NCBI GenBank assembly: GCA_910586025.1
Contig: CAJUIO010000001.1
Location: 1 to 64,000, forward strand
Length of the DNA: 64,000 bases
Reading direction: 5' to 3'
Source: an uncultured Lachnospiraceae bacterium
GTDB taxonomy: Bacteria; Bacillota; Clostridia; Lachnospirales; Lachnospiraceae
Shown here: piece by piece, positions 7,846 to 16,056 of the stretch
Numbering within the stretch: the stretch's first letter is position 1
How the letters are laid out: every line of letters begins with the position of its first letter
Notes under the pieces: model-generated
The model's input: only the letters and a program-made list of their open reading frames with translations
Told to the model about the DNA's origin: nothing
Databases searched by the model: none
Translations under genes and position numbers: made by a program

Positions 7846-9009
7846 ATGAAAAACAGATCATATTATGTACTATTTCTGGTATATGCCATTGTGGTGGCCT
7901 TTGTCCTGTACGCAAACGGCGTGTTTTCAGGCGAGGGAACGTCTCTGGTAAATCTGGCAATTAACAGCGGTTTTCTGCTGATTATCGGCGTGCTGTTTTT
8001 GATATCCGTCATCAGCTTCGGGAGGCTGCAGAATGTAACGGCAGAGCTTGAGGATATTACGTATCAGCTTCAGAAGGAATATAAGGAGGCCGGGGGAAGG
8101 AACCTCTGGGGAAAATATAAGGATCAGAGCGATGTCTTTGAGAGTGAGGAGCTTCGGACGGCTTTTAACAAGTACCGGCTTAGAACAAAGAGCCTCACGA
8201 CCCGGAGAGGAACATCAGCGCCCTGCGATCTGGAAGAGTATATTAACGAGGATCTTCTGGACAAGGTGGGGATGAACTTTTTTAATTCCGGAATATCGGG
8301 AACGCTCACAGGGCTGGGAATTCTCGGAACCTTCCTTGGCCTGTCCATGGGTCTTGGATCCTTTAACGGTGATGATATTTACACCATTTCAGATAATGTG
8401 GGACCGCTTCTGTCCGGTATGAAGGTGGCCTTTCACACCTCGGTGTACGGTATCTTTCTGTCGCTGGTGTTCAATTTTGTCTACCGCAGCGTCATGTCGG
8501 CATCCTATGAGAAGCTGGAAGACTTTCTGTGTATTTTCCGACAGACAGCCCAGCCGGCGGCGGCCAGGGAGGACGAGAATTCTTCTGCTATGGTGGTATA
8601 TCAGGCCGGTATGGCAAATGCCTTGAAGCAGATGCTGGCTATCATGGAGGGCAACGCATCCCAGCAGACGGCAGGGGTGGAGCGCATCGTTGAGAGATTT
8701 ACGCAGCAGATGCAGGAGGCTCTCGGAACGGAATTCAGGAGTCTGGGCAGCACTCTGAAGGAGGCGGGACAGGTTCAGGCCGTCAGTGCGGCAAATGCCA
8801 ACGAGCTGGTGGAGGCCGTGACAGCCCTGATCGAGGTAAACAAAAACGTGCAGTCAGCCCTTGCCCAGGTCATGGACCGGCAGGAAAAGTTTGCGAAGGA
8901 GCTGGTGGAGCAGAAGAAAAAGCTGGAAAGCACCTGTGACGAGATGAGCGAAGAGATCACGAGCCAGCTGTATGCTTTTGACCAGATGAGGAGTCTGTAT
9001 GAAAAATAG
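7846..9009 (+). CDS. MotA/TolQ/ExbB-type channel protein, ZorA-like
   Basis: A 387-residue membrane protein with an N-terminal hydrophobic pair (about 7-26 and 38-58), a MotA/ExbB-type pair (about 141-170 with GLGILGTFLGLSMGLGSF, and 188-215 with MKVAFHTSVYGIFLSLVF) and a 170-residue cytoplasmic coiled tail. MotA/ZorA proteins form the pentameric ring of an ion-driven motor around a MotB/ZorB dimer. The long C-terminal helical tail favours ZorA over flagellar MotA or ExbB. The partner gene follows with an 11-base overlap. No flagellar, Tol or classical Zorya effector genes are nearby, so the role is open. Confidence 0.75.
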   Translation: MKNRSYYVLFLVYAIVVAFVLYANGVFSGEGTSLVNLAINSGFLLIIGVLFLISVISFGRLQNVTAELEDITYQLQKEYKEAGGRNLWGKYKDQSDVFESEELRTAFNKYRLRTKSLTTRRGTSAPCDLEEYINEDLLDKVGMNFFNSGISGTLTGLGILGTFLGLSMGLGSFNGDDIYTISDNVGPLLSGMKVAFHTSVYGIFLSLVFNFVYRSVMSASYEKLEDFLCIFRQTAQPAAAREDENSSAMVVYQAGMANALKQMLAIMEGNASQQTAGVERIVERFTQQMQEALGTEFRSLGSTLKEAGQVQAVSAANANELVEAVTALIEVNKNVQSALAQVMDRQEKFAKELVEQKKKLESTCDEMSEEITSQLYAFDQMRSLYEK

Positions 9010-9913
9010 GAGAAGAGGCAGGGAGGCTTTCGGAGAGCACAGCTATTGGCAGTCTTATTCCGACATGATGGCGGCGCTGCTCCTGATCTTTATCCTGATC
9101 ATAGCCATTACCCTGGCAATTTACAAACAAAAGACAACGGATCTGGAGAATACCAGGCTGGAGCTGGACAGAGCGCAGTCCCAGCTGGACCAGACCATAG
9201 CGGATCTGGAAAGCTCCAAGGCGGAGGTGGAGAAATCCAATGAGGAGCTGGCCTCTTCCCTTGCGGAGCTTCAGCAGGCCTATGAACAGGCGGCGCTGAC
9301 CCAGGAGGAGCTGAATAAAGCCTACCTTGAGATTGAGAGTGCGAAGCAGGAGCTTGCGGTAACCAGGGACGAGCTTCAGGATATAGTGGGGATCCGGACG
9401 GATATTATCGGTGCCTTGCAGTCGGCATTCAACAATTCCAGTATGAAGGTGGATGCGCAGACAGGTTCCATCACCTTTTCCTCGGACGTGCTGTTCCGCT
9501 ATAACAGCGCGACCCTTACGGCGGACAGCAAGGAGACGCTTCGGGAAATCATTCCCATGTATCTGGACGTGCTTCTGCAGGATCAGTTCAGGGGCTATAT
9601 AGCGGAGATTATTATTGAAGGGCATACGGACACGGACGGCGGATACCAGAGCAATATGGAGCTGTCCTACGAGAGGGCGAAGGCCGTGTCGGATTTCTGT
9701 ATGGATAAGAAAAACGGCCTTACGGAGTCCAAGATTGAACAGCTTCAGCAGATCCTCACGGTGAACGGTAAGTCCTGGAGCAATCCTGTTTACAAGCAGG
9801 GCAGCGATGCCGCGGAGGTGGATATGCCTGCGTCAAGGCGCGTGGAGATCAAGTTCCGCCTGAAGGAAGACGAGATGATCGAAAAGATCTCCGGAATCCT
9901 GGCAAAGGAGTGA
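8999..9913 (+). CDS. OmpA/MotB-type stator protein, ZorB-like
   Basis: A 304-residue protein with a short cytoplasmic N-terminus, a single transmembrane helix (about 22-42) and a C-terminal OmpA/MotB peptidoglycan-binding domain (about 150-290; IIIEGHTDTDGG and the ERAKAV motif). The helix begins SYSDMMAALLL, and D22 matches the protonatable Asp of MotB/ZorB. Residues 45-130 form a long heptad-rich coiled coil that would span the thick Gram-positive wall. Its start overlaps the end of the ZorA-like gene by 11 bases, so the two are translationally coupled and should form one ion-driven complex. Confidence 0.8.
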   Translation: MKNRRRGREAFGEHSYWQSYSDMMAALLLIFILIIAITLAIYKQKTTDLENTRLELDRAQSQLDQTIADLESSKAEVEKSNEELASSLAELQQAYEQAALTQEELNKAYLEIESAKQELAVTRDELQDIVGIRTDIIGALQSAFNNSSMKVDAQTGSITFSSDVLFRYNSATLTADSKETLREIIPMYLDVLLQDQFRGYIAEIIIEGHTDTDGGYQSNMELSYERAKAVSDFCMDKKNGLTESKIEQLQQILTVNGKSWSNPVYKQGSDAAEVDMPASRRVEIKFRLKEDEMIEKISGILAKE

Positions 9914-9920
9914 TGAGAGA

Positions 9921-10850
9921 GTGCTGAACAGAATGCTGAGCATTATCTATATTCTGATGAATAAGGGAACCGTGACTGCCGGGGAGCTGGCGGAGAGATT
10001 CGAGGTATCCGTGCGCACGATTTACCGGGATGTGGAGACGCTCAGCATGGCGGGCATCCCGGTCTATGCGAAGAAGGGAAAAAACGGCGGGATCAGCCTG
10101 ACAGAGCAGTTCGTGCTGGATAAGATGCTGGTCTCGAGAAGGGAGCAGCAGGAGATTCTGGCGGCTCTGGCCAGTCTGCGGGAGACCGGTGCGCAGGAGA
10201 GCGGCGGAGTACTGGAAAAGCTGGGAGATTTTTTCAGGGCCGAGCCGGAAAGCTGGGTTGCCATTGATTTTTCGGACTGGAGCGGGACCAGAAAGGAGCT
10301 GTTTGAACAGATCAGGCAGGCTGTCCTTGGCAGACATGTGATTCAGTTTGATTATTACGGGCAGTATGGAAATATGAGCAGCCGCACGGCAGAGCCCGTG
10401 CAGCTGCTCTTTAAGGATTATACCTGGTATCTTCGGGCTTTCTGCCGGGTGAGACAGGAGATGCGTCTGTTCAAGGTGGTTCGGATGAAACGGATCCGTG
10501 TGCTTGAGGAGACCTTTGTGCCCGGGACCAGAATCAAAGCCTTTGCGCAGGAGTATGGAAGGGGGCCTTCCGAGAATGAAAGACTCATGGAGGCAAATAT
10601 GGAGACATGCCAAATTACAGTGCAGATCCATAGAAAGGAGGCCTACAGAGTCTATGACCGTTTCGAGGAGGAGCAGATCAGTGTGCTGCCGGACGGCAAT
10701 TTTGAGATCTGCATGGAATGCTCCGTTGTGGATGACTGGATTTACGGACTGATTCTGTCCTTTGGCCCCTCGGCAAGGGTGGTTTCGCCAAAAGAGGTTC
10801 AAAATGAGATCTGCCGGAGAATTTCGGAGATGAGAGATTTATACGAATAA
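9921..10850 (+). CDS. YafY-type HTH-WYL transcriptional regulator
   Basis: A 309-residue regulator with an N-terminal winged HTH (GELAERFEVSVRTIYRDVETL, about 15-50), a WYL domain (about 130-210, including KDYTWYLRAFCR) and a WCX C-terminal extension. Such proteins bind ligands or nucleic acid through WYL and repress or activate adjacent genes. The start is GTG at 9921, preceded by GGAGTGATGAGA; ATG at 9933 is an alternative. It lies 8 bases after the ZorB-like gene and just upstream of a perfect palindrome and a zinc-ribbon gene. It probably controls the latter, but could also be part of the motor operon. Confidence 0.88.
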   Translation: MLNRMLSIIYILMNKGTVTAGELAERFEVSVRTIYRDVETLSMAGIPVYAKKGKNGGISLTEQFVLDKMLVSRREQQEILAALASLRETGAQESGGVLEKLGDFFRAEPESWVAIDFSDWSGTRKELFEQIRQAVLGRHVIQFDYYGQYGNMSSRTAEPVQLLFKDYTWYLRAFCRVRQEMRLFKVVRMKRIRVLEETFVPGTRIKAFAQEYGRGPSENERLMEANMETCQITVQIHRKEAYRVYDRFEEEQISVLPDGNFEICMECSVVDDWIYGLILSFGPSARVVSPKEVQNEICRRISEMRDLYE

Positions 10851-10856
10851 TTTTTG

Positions 10857-10894
10857 AATATGACACGCAGGTGTCATATTATGTCTGATATAGT
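10857..10894 (+). promoter_or_regulatory. Perfect palindrome and extended -10, likely WYL operator
   Basis: AATATGACAC (10857-10866) and GTGTCATATT (10871-10880) form a perfect 10-bp inverted repeat with a 4-base centre. Eight bases further is an extended -10 (TGA then TATAGT, 10889-10894). No U-tract follows, so it is more likely an operator than a terminator. It sits between the WYL regulator and the zinc-ribbon gene. Confidence 0.6.
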
Positions 10895-10937
10895 AGTCCT
10901 GTAAACAGAGAAAGAAACAGAAATGGAGGACTACAAC

Positions 10938-11204
10938 ATGGAAATGGAAATGAAAATCTGTCAGAGCTGCGGAATGCCTATGAAGGAAGAGCAGTATGGA
11001 ACGAACGGGGACGGCAGCGTCAATGATAAATATTGCTGCTACTGCTATAAGGACGGTGAGTTTGCGCAGAAATGCACCATGGAGGAGATGGCGGACTTCT
11101 GCGCACCCTTCGAGGTGGAGGGCGGACGCTGTAAGACCGTGGAGGAGGCAAAGGCAGGCCTGATGGAATATTTTCCCACATTGGAGAGATGGAAGGAGCA
11201 GTAG
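10938..11204 (+). CDS. Putative zinc-ribbon protein (zf-ribbon_2 type)
   Basis: An 88-residue protein opening with CQSCGMPM and then GTNGDGSVNDKYCCYCYKDGEF, the pattern of the putative zinc-ribbon family PF12674, with four to five cysteines to hold zinc. The C-terminal half is helical. I chose ATG 10938 because GGAGG sits 9 bases upstream; the in-frame ATG at 10923 lies within that site. Function is unknown; members are often next to regulators of the YafY/WYL type, and here the palindrome upstream suggests control by the adjacent WYL protein. The Fpg-like gene begins 6 bases downstream. Confidence 0.82.
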   Translation: MEMEMKICQSCGMPMKEEQYGTNGDGSVNDKYCCYCYKDGEFAQKCTMEEMADFCAPFEVEGGRCKTVEEAKAGLMEYFPTLERWKEQ

Positions 11205-11210
11205 GCGGAT

Positions 11211-12047
11211 ATGTTGGAGATACCTGAAAGCAGCACGATAGCCAGGCAGCTGAATGAGACGGTAAGAGGAAAGAAAATCGCGGAGGTGGAGACGGAACAC
11301 ACAAAGCATTCCTTTGCGTGGTATCAGGGGGAACCCTCCGGCTATCATGAGATCATGGCCGGGAGGACCGTGGGAGATTCTGCAGGAATCGGAAGCATGG
11401 TGGAGATGGAACTGTCAGAGTACAGCTTCGTGGTGGGTGACGGTACTAACATCCGCTATTACGCACCGGGAGAAAAGCTTCCGGTGCGGTACCAGATGAG
11501 GATTACATTGGAGGATGACAGCAGTCTTGTCTGCACGGTCCAGATGTATGGCACCATGCTCCTGATACAGCCGGGGATCTATGACAATCCCTATTACCTT
11601 GCGGCAAAGCAAAAGCCGCTTCCTCTGACGGAGGATTTTGATTATGAATACTTTTCTTCCCTTCGGGAGGGAGTGCCCGGTAAGTGCTCCATGAAGGAAT
11701 TTCTGGCAACACACCAGCGGATTCCCGGTCTTGGCAACGGCGTGCTTCAGGATATTCTGTTCCATGCGGGCATGCATCCCAGGCAAAGGATCAACACGCT
11801 TACGGAGACGGACTGGAAAAAGCTCTATGAGACCGTAGTGGAGATTCTCGGGCGGATGCTGGAACAGGGAGGAAGAAGCACGGAGAAGGATCTCTTCGGA
11901 GCTTCCGGCGCTTATGCCGCCGTTCTCAGCAAGAAGACCGTGGGAAAGCCCTGTCCTTATTGCGGCAATATCATTCAGAAGGCAAATTATCTGGGAGGGA
12001 CCGTGTATTTCTGCCCGGAATGCCAGAGGCAGGCATCTACACGATAA
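11211..12047 (+). CDS. Fpg/Nei-family DNA glycosylase-like protein, catalytic residues changed
   Basis: A 278-residue relative of formamidopyrimidine glycosylase and endonuclease VIII. It keeps the H2TH region (IPGLGNGVLQDILFHAG) and a C4 zinc finger (C248-x2-C251, C268-x2-C271). The N-terminus reads MLEIPES: the Pro2 nucleophile of Fpg (MPELPE) is Leu, although Glu3 is kept. In the zinc finger the DNA-contacting Arg five residues before the third Cys is Gly263. Known chemistry in this family needs the N-terminal proline, so this copy may bind DNA without Fpg-type cleavage or use another route. It follows the zinc-ribbon gene by 6 bases. Confidence 0.8.
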   Translation: MLEIPESSTIARQLNETVRGKKIAEVETEHTKHSFAWYQGEPSGYHEIMAGRTVGDSAGIGSMVEMELSEYSFVVGDGTNIRYYAPGEKLPVRYQMRITLEDDSSLVCTVQMYGTMLLIQPGIYDNPYYLAAKQKPLPLTEDFDYEYFSSLREGVPGKCSMKEFLATHQRIPGLGNGVLQDILFHAGMHPRQRINTLTETDWKKLYETVVEILGRMLEQGGRSTEKDLFGASGAYAAVLSKKTVGKPCPYCGNIIQKANYLGGTVYFCPECQRQASTR

Positions 12048-12717
12048 ACATGAGAAAGAGGATCACATAAGCCTTTTTCAGATTTTTATTCACCAGAAGA
12101 TACACGCTTCCCATGCCAAAGCCCAGCACAAGCCCCAGGATGCCTGTGAGCGGATCCTTGGTAAAGGCATGGGCAAGCCCCCAGGTCAGGCCGCAGATGA
12201 TCCCTCCATAGGGAATATTGGCCTTTCCGGTCCACAGCTCCAAGGCCCTTTGGCCAAATATGATGATCAGCAAAAAGAGCATGGTCTCAAAGGCATAGTA
12301 GAGATACTGGAAGACAAAAAGCAGCGGGCCTGTTTTTAAAAATTCCAGATAGATCTTGAAGCCGCCCCAGCTGATCAGATCCGCCGTAAGGGCGATGGCG
12401 ATCAGGGCAAGGCACAGGCACCATCTTGCAGGATTTACCGGCTTTCCTTTTCCAAAAAGAGGAAAGCCGTATTTCTTTTCTGACTTTTTGATCAGAACAA
12501 GGGCGAACAGCCCCCATGTGGCACAGGTCAGGATCCAGTGGGATATCTTCTGGGCGGTCGAGAAGCTTTCCATTGTGACGCCATAGACTGCGGGTTCCAA
12601 CAGATAGGCGTAGAGCACCTCCATTCCAAGCCCGGCAAAGGCATACATGCCAAGGTTAAGAAAATCTCCTCCGGTCACCTTTTTGTTTTCAGTTTTTACT
12701 TTCGTCGTACTGGTCAT
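12037..12717 (-). CDS. Polytopic membrane protein, CPBP-like
   Basis: A 226-residue hydrophobic protein with about seven transmembrane segments. The C-terminal part (GGIICGLTWGLAHAFTKDP then GILGLVLGFGMG) resembles the second motif region of CPBP/CAAX-protease-like membrane proteins, but the paired glutamates of the first motif are not obvious, so enzymatic activity is doubtful. The start ATG at 12717 has GGAGGT. It is the last gene of a three-gene overlapping unit led by a LytTR regulator, and its 3' end overlaps the convergent Fpg-like gene by 11 bases. The role is unknown. Confidence 0.65.
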   Translation of the reverse strand: MTSTTKVKTENKKVTGGDFLNLGMYAFAGLGMEVLYAYLLEPAVYGVTMESFSTAQKISHWILTCATWGLFALVLIKKSEKKYGFPLFGKGKPVNPARWCLCLALIAIALTADLISWGGFKIYLEFLKTGPLLFVFQYLYYAFETMLFLLIIIFGQRALELWTGKANIPYGGIICGLTWGLAHAFTKDPLTGILGLVLGFGMGSVYLLVNKNLKKAYVILFLMFIV

Positions 12718-13138
12718 TTTGATACCTCCGTATTTCTTCTATTTCTTTATTGATTCGCCTGGTTTCATAAAACAGTGAAGCATAGTAGACGGCTGCGCCG
12801 ATCATATAGGGAACCGTGAAGGACAGAAACATATCACGGTAGCCGTTTTCGTGGATAGGCTCGAAGAACGAGGATACCCAGGTGACGAGCATGACGATGC
12901 CTGTCAGCAGAGCATACTGTCCGAGGATTACCACCAAAAGGGGAAGCTCCCCGAAACGATAGTGCTGTGAGATAATGAAGGTCGCCGCAAGAGAAAGGCC
13001 GAACATGGTCAGCAGATTTTTCTGATAGCCGGCAAAAATCCCGTCTGCTGCAGCCTCTAAAACAATCTTTCCCAGCACAAGCAAGGTAAAAATCACACAC
13101 ACGGTTGGAAAAAAATTCTGTTTATTTATGAGCTTCAT
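12689..13138 (-). CDS. Four-helix membrane protein, DUF3021-like, LytTR partner
   Basis: A 149-residue protein with four hydrophobic segments (about 12-32, 42-60, 65-90, 103-122) followed by a charged tail (ETRRINKEIEEIRRYQND). Size, topology and position directly after a LytTR regulator match DUF3021-like LytTR partners, though the exact family is unverified. I chose ATG 13138 because GGGAGG precedes it; the longer frame has no such site. Its start overlaps the LytTR gene by 17 bases and its end overlaps the next gene by 29, so the three are tightly coupled. In known LytTR membrane-partner pairs the membrane protein restrains the regulator. Confidence 0.7.
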   Translation of the reverse strand: MKLINKQNFFPTVCVIFTLLVLGKIVLEAAADGIFAGYQKNLLTMFGLSLAATFIISQHYRFGELPLLVVILGQYALLTGIVMLVTWVSSFFEPIHENGYRDMFLSFTVPYMIGAAVYYASLFYETRRINKEIEEIRRYQNDQYDESKN

Positions 13139-13586
13139 TACACACCTCCCGGATTCGATGCAGGGCATCCATAAAAATTTTCTTGTAGCTTCTGTTGAGA
13201 ATCAGAGCTTCGCCGTTTTCCAGAACAAGGCGCAGACGCATATTCAGATCCGCCGTTACCCGTTCTACCTTGTAGATATTCACCGCCGTGGATTTCCCGA
13301 TCTGGATAAAGCCGCTTTGCGAGTGGCAGTCGAGAAAGCTCTTCAGGCTGCAGTCCAGCTGGAAGACCTCCTTTTCCTGACAGGCAAAAAGCTTTCTGTC
13401 AACCACTTCCAGATAGTAGATGCTCCCCGGATAAAGCTTATGCATACAGCCGTCCTTTTTCCCCGTTATGCACTCGAGAGAAGAAAAGAAATTCCGGATC
13501 ACTTCAATTGTCTCGGAATCCTGGCGGTAATGTACATCCACATGTTCTTCCTTCAGAGAAGATTCCTTTAAATAATTGATCTTCAT
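13122..13586 (-). CDS. LytTR DNA-binding response regulator (no receiver domain)
   Basis: A 154-residue protein with a LytTR DNA-binding domain at about residues 50-148 (segments IYYLEVVDRKLFACQEK, GFIQIGKSTAVNI, ALILNRSYKK). The first 50 residues are variable. There is no phospho-receiver, as in the small LytTR group paired with membrane proteins. The ATG at 13586 has AGGAGG; the longer upstream frame is unlikely. It leads an operon with two membrane proteins, which suggests an autoregulated circuit that senses through the membrane partner. Operator sites were not identified. Confidence 0.85.
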   Translation of the reverse strand: MKINYLKESSLKEEHVDVHYRQDSETIEVIRNFFSSLECITGKKDGCMHKLYPGSIYYLEVVDRKLFACQEKEVFQLDCSLKSFLDCHSQSGFIQIGKSTAVNIYKVERVTADLNMRLRLVLENGEALILNRSYKKIFMDALHRIREVCNEAHK

Positions 13587-13782
13587 TCTGCGCCTCCTGT
13601 AGAGCCTGTTTAGCTGTTTTCTGCTATGAGAATACCTGATCAGAGGGAGATTTGCAAGTATGCGGTGCACGACCTGCGTATGGGGATGCTTATTCTGCAT
13701 ATGGATGGAGAAGTGAGGTTGTGAGGGGAGGAATATCTGTGGTATTATGAGATCATGGAGGTACGAAAGGAGAAATGACAGG

Positions 13783-14652
13783 ATGAGAGAATACGAGGTG
13801 ATAAGCGGATACCGCAGGGACGACAGACTGCGGGCAAGCTTTAACGAACTGGCCGGGGAGACCTTTGGCCTTGACTTTGAGGACTGGTATCAGAACGGCT
13901 ACTGGGGAGAGGATTATAATCCCCATTCTATTGTGATTGACGGGGAGGTGGCGGCCAATGTGTCCGTGAATCGGACGGATTTTATCCGGAGGGGTGAAAG
14001 AATCCGCCTGATCCAGCTCGGAACCGTGATGACCCGGAAAAAATACAGAAACCAGGGGCTGAGCAGCAGAATTATGGAGATGGTTCTCAGAGACTGCGGA
14101 CAGGCCGATGGAATATATCTCTTTGCCAACGACAGCGTCCTTGATTTCTATCCCAGGTTTGGCTTTTGCAGAGCGGAGGAATATCAGTACAAAAGAGAGC
14201 TTACGGCCGGAAAAGAGGGAACTATGATGCCGGTTCCCATGAGGGATAAAAAGGACTGGGACAAAGTGGAGCGGGCGGTCAGATGCAGCGCCTGCAACAG
14301 TGCCCTTAACCTTGACGGCAACAGCGGTCTGATCATGTTTTATCTCACAAAGTTTATGAGGGAAAACGTGTACTATGACGAATCCCTGAATGTGTATGCG
14401 GTGGCGGAGAAGAAAGGGGAGGAGCTGCTTCTTAACCAGGTTTTTTCGCAAGAAAGGGCGGATATTGTGAAGGTGGCGGAAGCGTTTGGAAAAGAGTTCA
14501 AAAGAGTGCGGCTGGGATTTACACCCCTTGATCCGGACGGGTTTGAGGCCTGCAGGCTGTGGCAGGAGGATACCACTTTGTTTGTAAAGGGAAAGGTCTT
14601 TGATAACATGGAGGCGGACCGGCTTATGATCCCTCTTCTCGCCTACGCATAG
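13783..14652 (+). CDS. GNAT family N-acetyltransferase
   Basis: A 289-residue protein with a GNAT domain in the N-terminal half: IQLGTVMTRKKYRNQGLSS contains the R/Q-x-x-G-x-G/A acetyl-CoA-binding loop, and the segment DFYPRFGF is a standard beta-strand 6 marker. The C-terminal half (about 160-289) is a second, weaker domain, as in EIS-like or two-lobed GNATs. Substrate unknown. ATG 13783 is favoured (AAAGGAG upstream) over the longer frame. It is transcribed divergently from the LytTR operon. Confidence 0.8.
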   Translation: MREYEVISGYRRDDRLRASFNELAGETFGLDFEDWYQNGYWGEDYNPHSIVIDGEVAANVSVNRTDFIRRGERIRLIQLGTVMTRKKYRNQGLSSRIMEMVLRDCGQADGIYLFANDSVLDFYPRFGFCRAEEYQYKRELTAGKEGTMMPVPMRDKKDWDKVERAVRCSACNSALNLDGNSGLIMFYLTKFMRENVYYDESLNVYAVAEKKGEELLLNQVFSQERADIVKVAEAFGKEFKRVRLGFTPLDPDGFEACRLWQEDTTLFVKGKVFDNMEADRLMIPLLAYA

Positions 14653-14740
14653 GGCCGAAAAAAATAATGACTATTTCCATAAAAAACTATAGGAAAATTT
14701 CTGAGAATATAGTATTATTAAACAAAGGAGGAGTAAAAAT

Positions 14741-15964
14741 ATGCTTGCGACGTTAATACCTTTGTTTGATGAGAATATGAGCGTGCGCGCTTATTCATTG
14801 TTTGCACAAAAGAAAAACTTTCTTCTCAATCCCAGTCTTCTTGGAACGGGAAGCAATGACGGGGCGGCGAATATAGCCGGACTCGATACGATTGAGAGCA
14901 TGGGGATGGAGACGCTGTCCCCGGACAAAGATGTTTTTGTGGAGATCAATAATATCTCGGTTTTCTCCGACATTGATTCACAGTGCAGTGCGCCTCATGA
15001 GAGACTGGTTCTTCTGGCGGATCACACCATTACCCCGGAGCCCATGTACACAAAGAGGCTGAAGGAGCTGAAGGAGCAGGGCTATAAGCTTGCGGTGAGG
15101 AAGCTGCCGGTTTCAAAATTTGAGGAATACAGGGAGATCCTGGGCCTCATGGATTATATCTTTTTGGATCAGGCCAGTGTGGATGTGCGAAAAGCCAAAA
15201 TCTATTTTAACAGTGTTTACCCGCAGATTAAGCTTTGTGTGGGAAATGTGGATTCCACTGAGATCTTTGAGGAACTGGCAAAGGAAGGCGGCTACCATCT
15301 CTATGAGGGAGCTTTTTTCAGGCTTCCGGTTACCAAGGGGCAGGCAAAGGTTTCCCCTCTTAAGGTAAATTATATCGAGCTGCTGAATATGGTGAATGAT
15401 GATGATTTTGAACTGACAAAGGCGGCTGATGTAATCGGAAGGGACACGGCTCTTGTGATCTCCCTCCTTAAGATGGTGAATCGGTTTGCAATCAACTCGG
15501 AGATCACATCCATCCGTCATGCTGCGGCAATGTTGGGACAGAGGGAGCTTAAGAAATGGATCAACACGGCGGTGACTAATGAGCTGTGTATGGATAAACC
15601 CAATGAGATCATCAGGTTTTCACTGCTTCGGGCCAAATTTGCAGAGAACCTTGCCCCGGTGTTTGGACTGGGGAGCCAGTCTTCGGAGCTGTTTTTGATG
15701 GGGCTGTTCTCGGTGCTGGATCTGATTCTGGACCAGCCCATGGCGGATGCGCTTCAGATGATAAGGGTGTCGAGAGATATCCGGGAAGCGCTGGTGAACA
15801 AGGAAGGGAAGTTTGCGCCTGTCATGGATTTCATCCTTCACTATGAGGAAGCGAGCTGGCAGGAGGTTTCCAGACAGATGGTGCTTCTGAATATTGATTT
15901 GAACCAGGTATATGAGGCCTGTGTAGGCGCTTTCAAGTGGTACAGGGATCTTGTTACAGAATAA
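14741..15964 (+). CDS. EAL-HDOD signal transduction protein (YuxH-like), EAL degenerate
   Basis: A 407-residue protein with an N-terminal EAL-like fold (about 1-195) that lacks the ExL catalytic motif; the first strand reads LIPLFDENM instead. The C-terminal HDOD domain spans about 200-400 (MVNDDDFELTKAADVI, SLLKMVNRF, and HAAAMLGQRELKKW). This matches YuxH-type proteins, thought to bind cyclic-di-GMP or act as regulators without phosphodiesterase activity. It is a single-gene unit with AGGAGG before the ATG and a hairpin terminator after it. Confidence 0.85.
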   Translation: MLATLIPLFDENMSVRAYSLFAQKKNFLLNPSLLGTGSNDGAANIAGLDTIESMGMETLSPDKDVFVEINNISVFSDIDSQCSAPHERLVLLADHTITPEPMYTKRLKELKEQGYKLAVRKLPVSKFEEYREILGLMDYIFLDQASVDVRKAKIYFNSVYPQIKLCVGNVDSTEIFEELAKEGGYHLYEGAFFRLPVTKGQAKVSPLKVNYIELLNMVNDDDFELTKAADVIGRDTALVISLLKMVNRFAINSEITSIRHAAAMLGQRELKKWINTAVTNELCMDKPNEIIRFSLLRAKFAENLAPVFGLGSQSSELFLMGLFSVLDLILDQPMADALQMIRVSRDIREALVNKEGKFAPVMDFILHYEEASWQEVSRQMVLLNIDLNQVYEACVGAFKWYRDLVTE

Positions 15965-15991
15965 CGATATAATGAGATTGACAATCATGTT

Positions 15992-16034
15992 CGGCGGATG
16001 TAGGATAAATTTACTTACATCTGCCGAGTTTGTT
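15992..16034 (+). terminator. Probable terminator after the EAL-HDOD gene
   Basis: CGGCGGATGTA (15992-16002) pairs with TACATCTGCCG (16016-16026) with one G-U pair, followed by a T-rich but interrupted tract (AGTTTGTTGTGTT). Confidence 0.55.
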
Positions 16035-16056
16035 GTGTTATGGAGGGATTTCAGCT

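Noticed and set aside
7846..10850. Complete Zorya defence system
   Set aside because: No ZorC, ZorD helicase or ZorE nuclease gene is present next to the ZorAB-like pair within the window.
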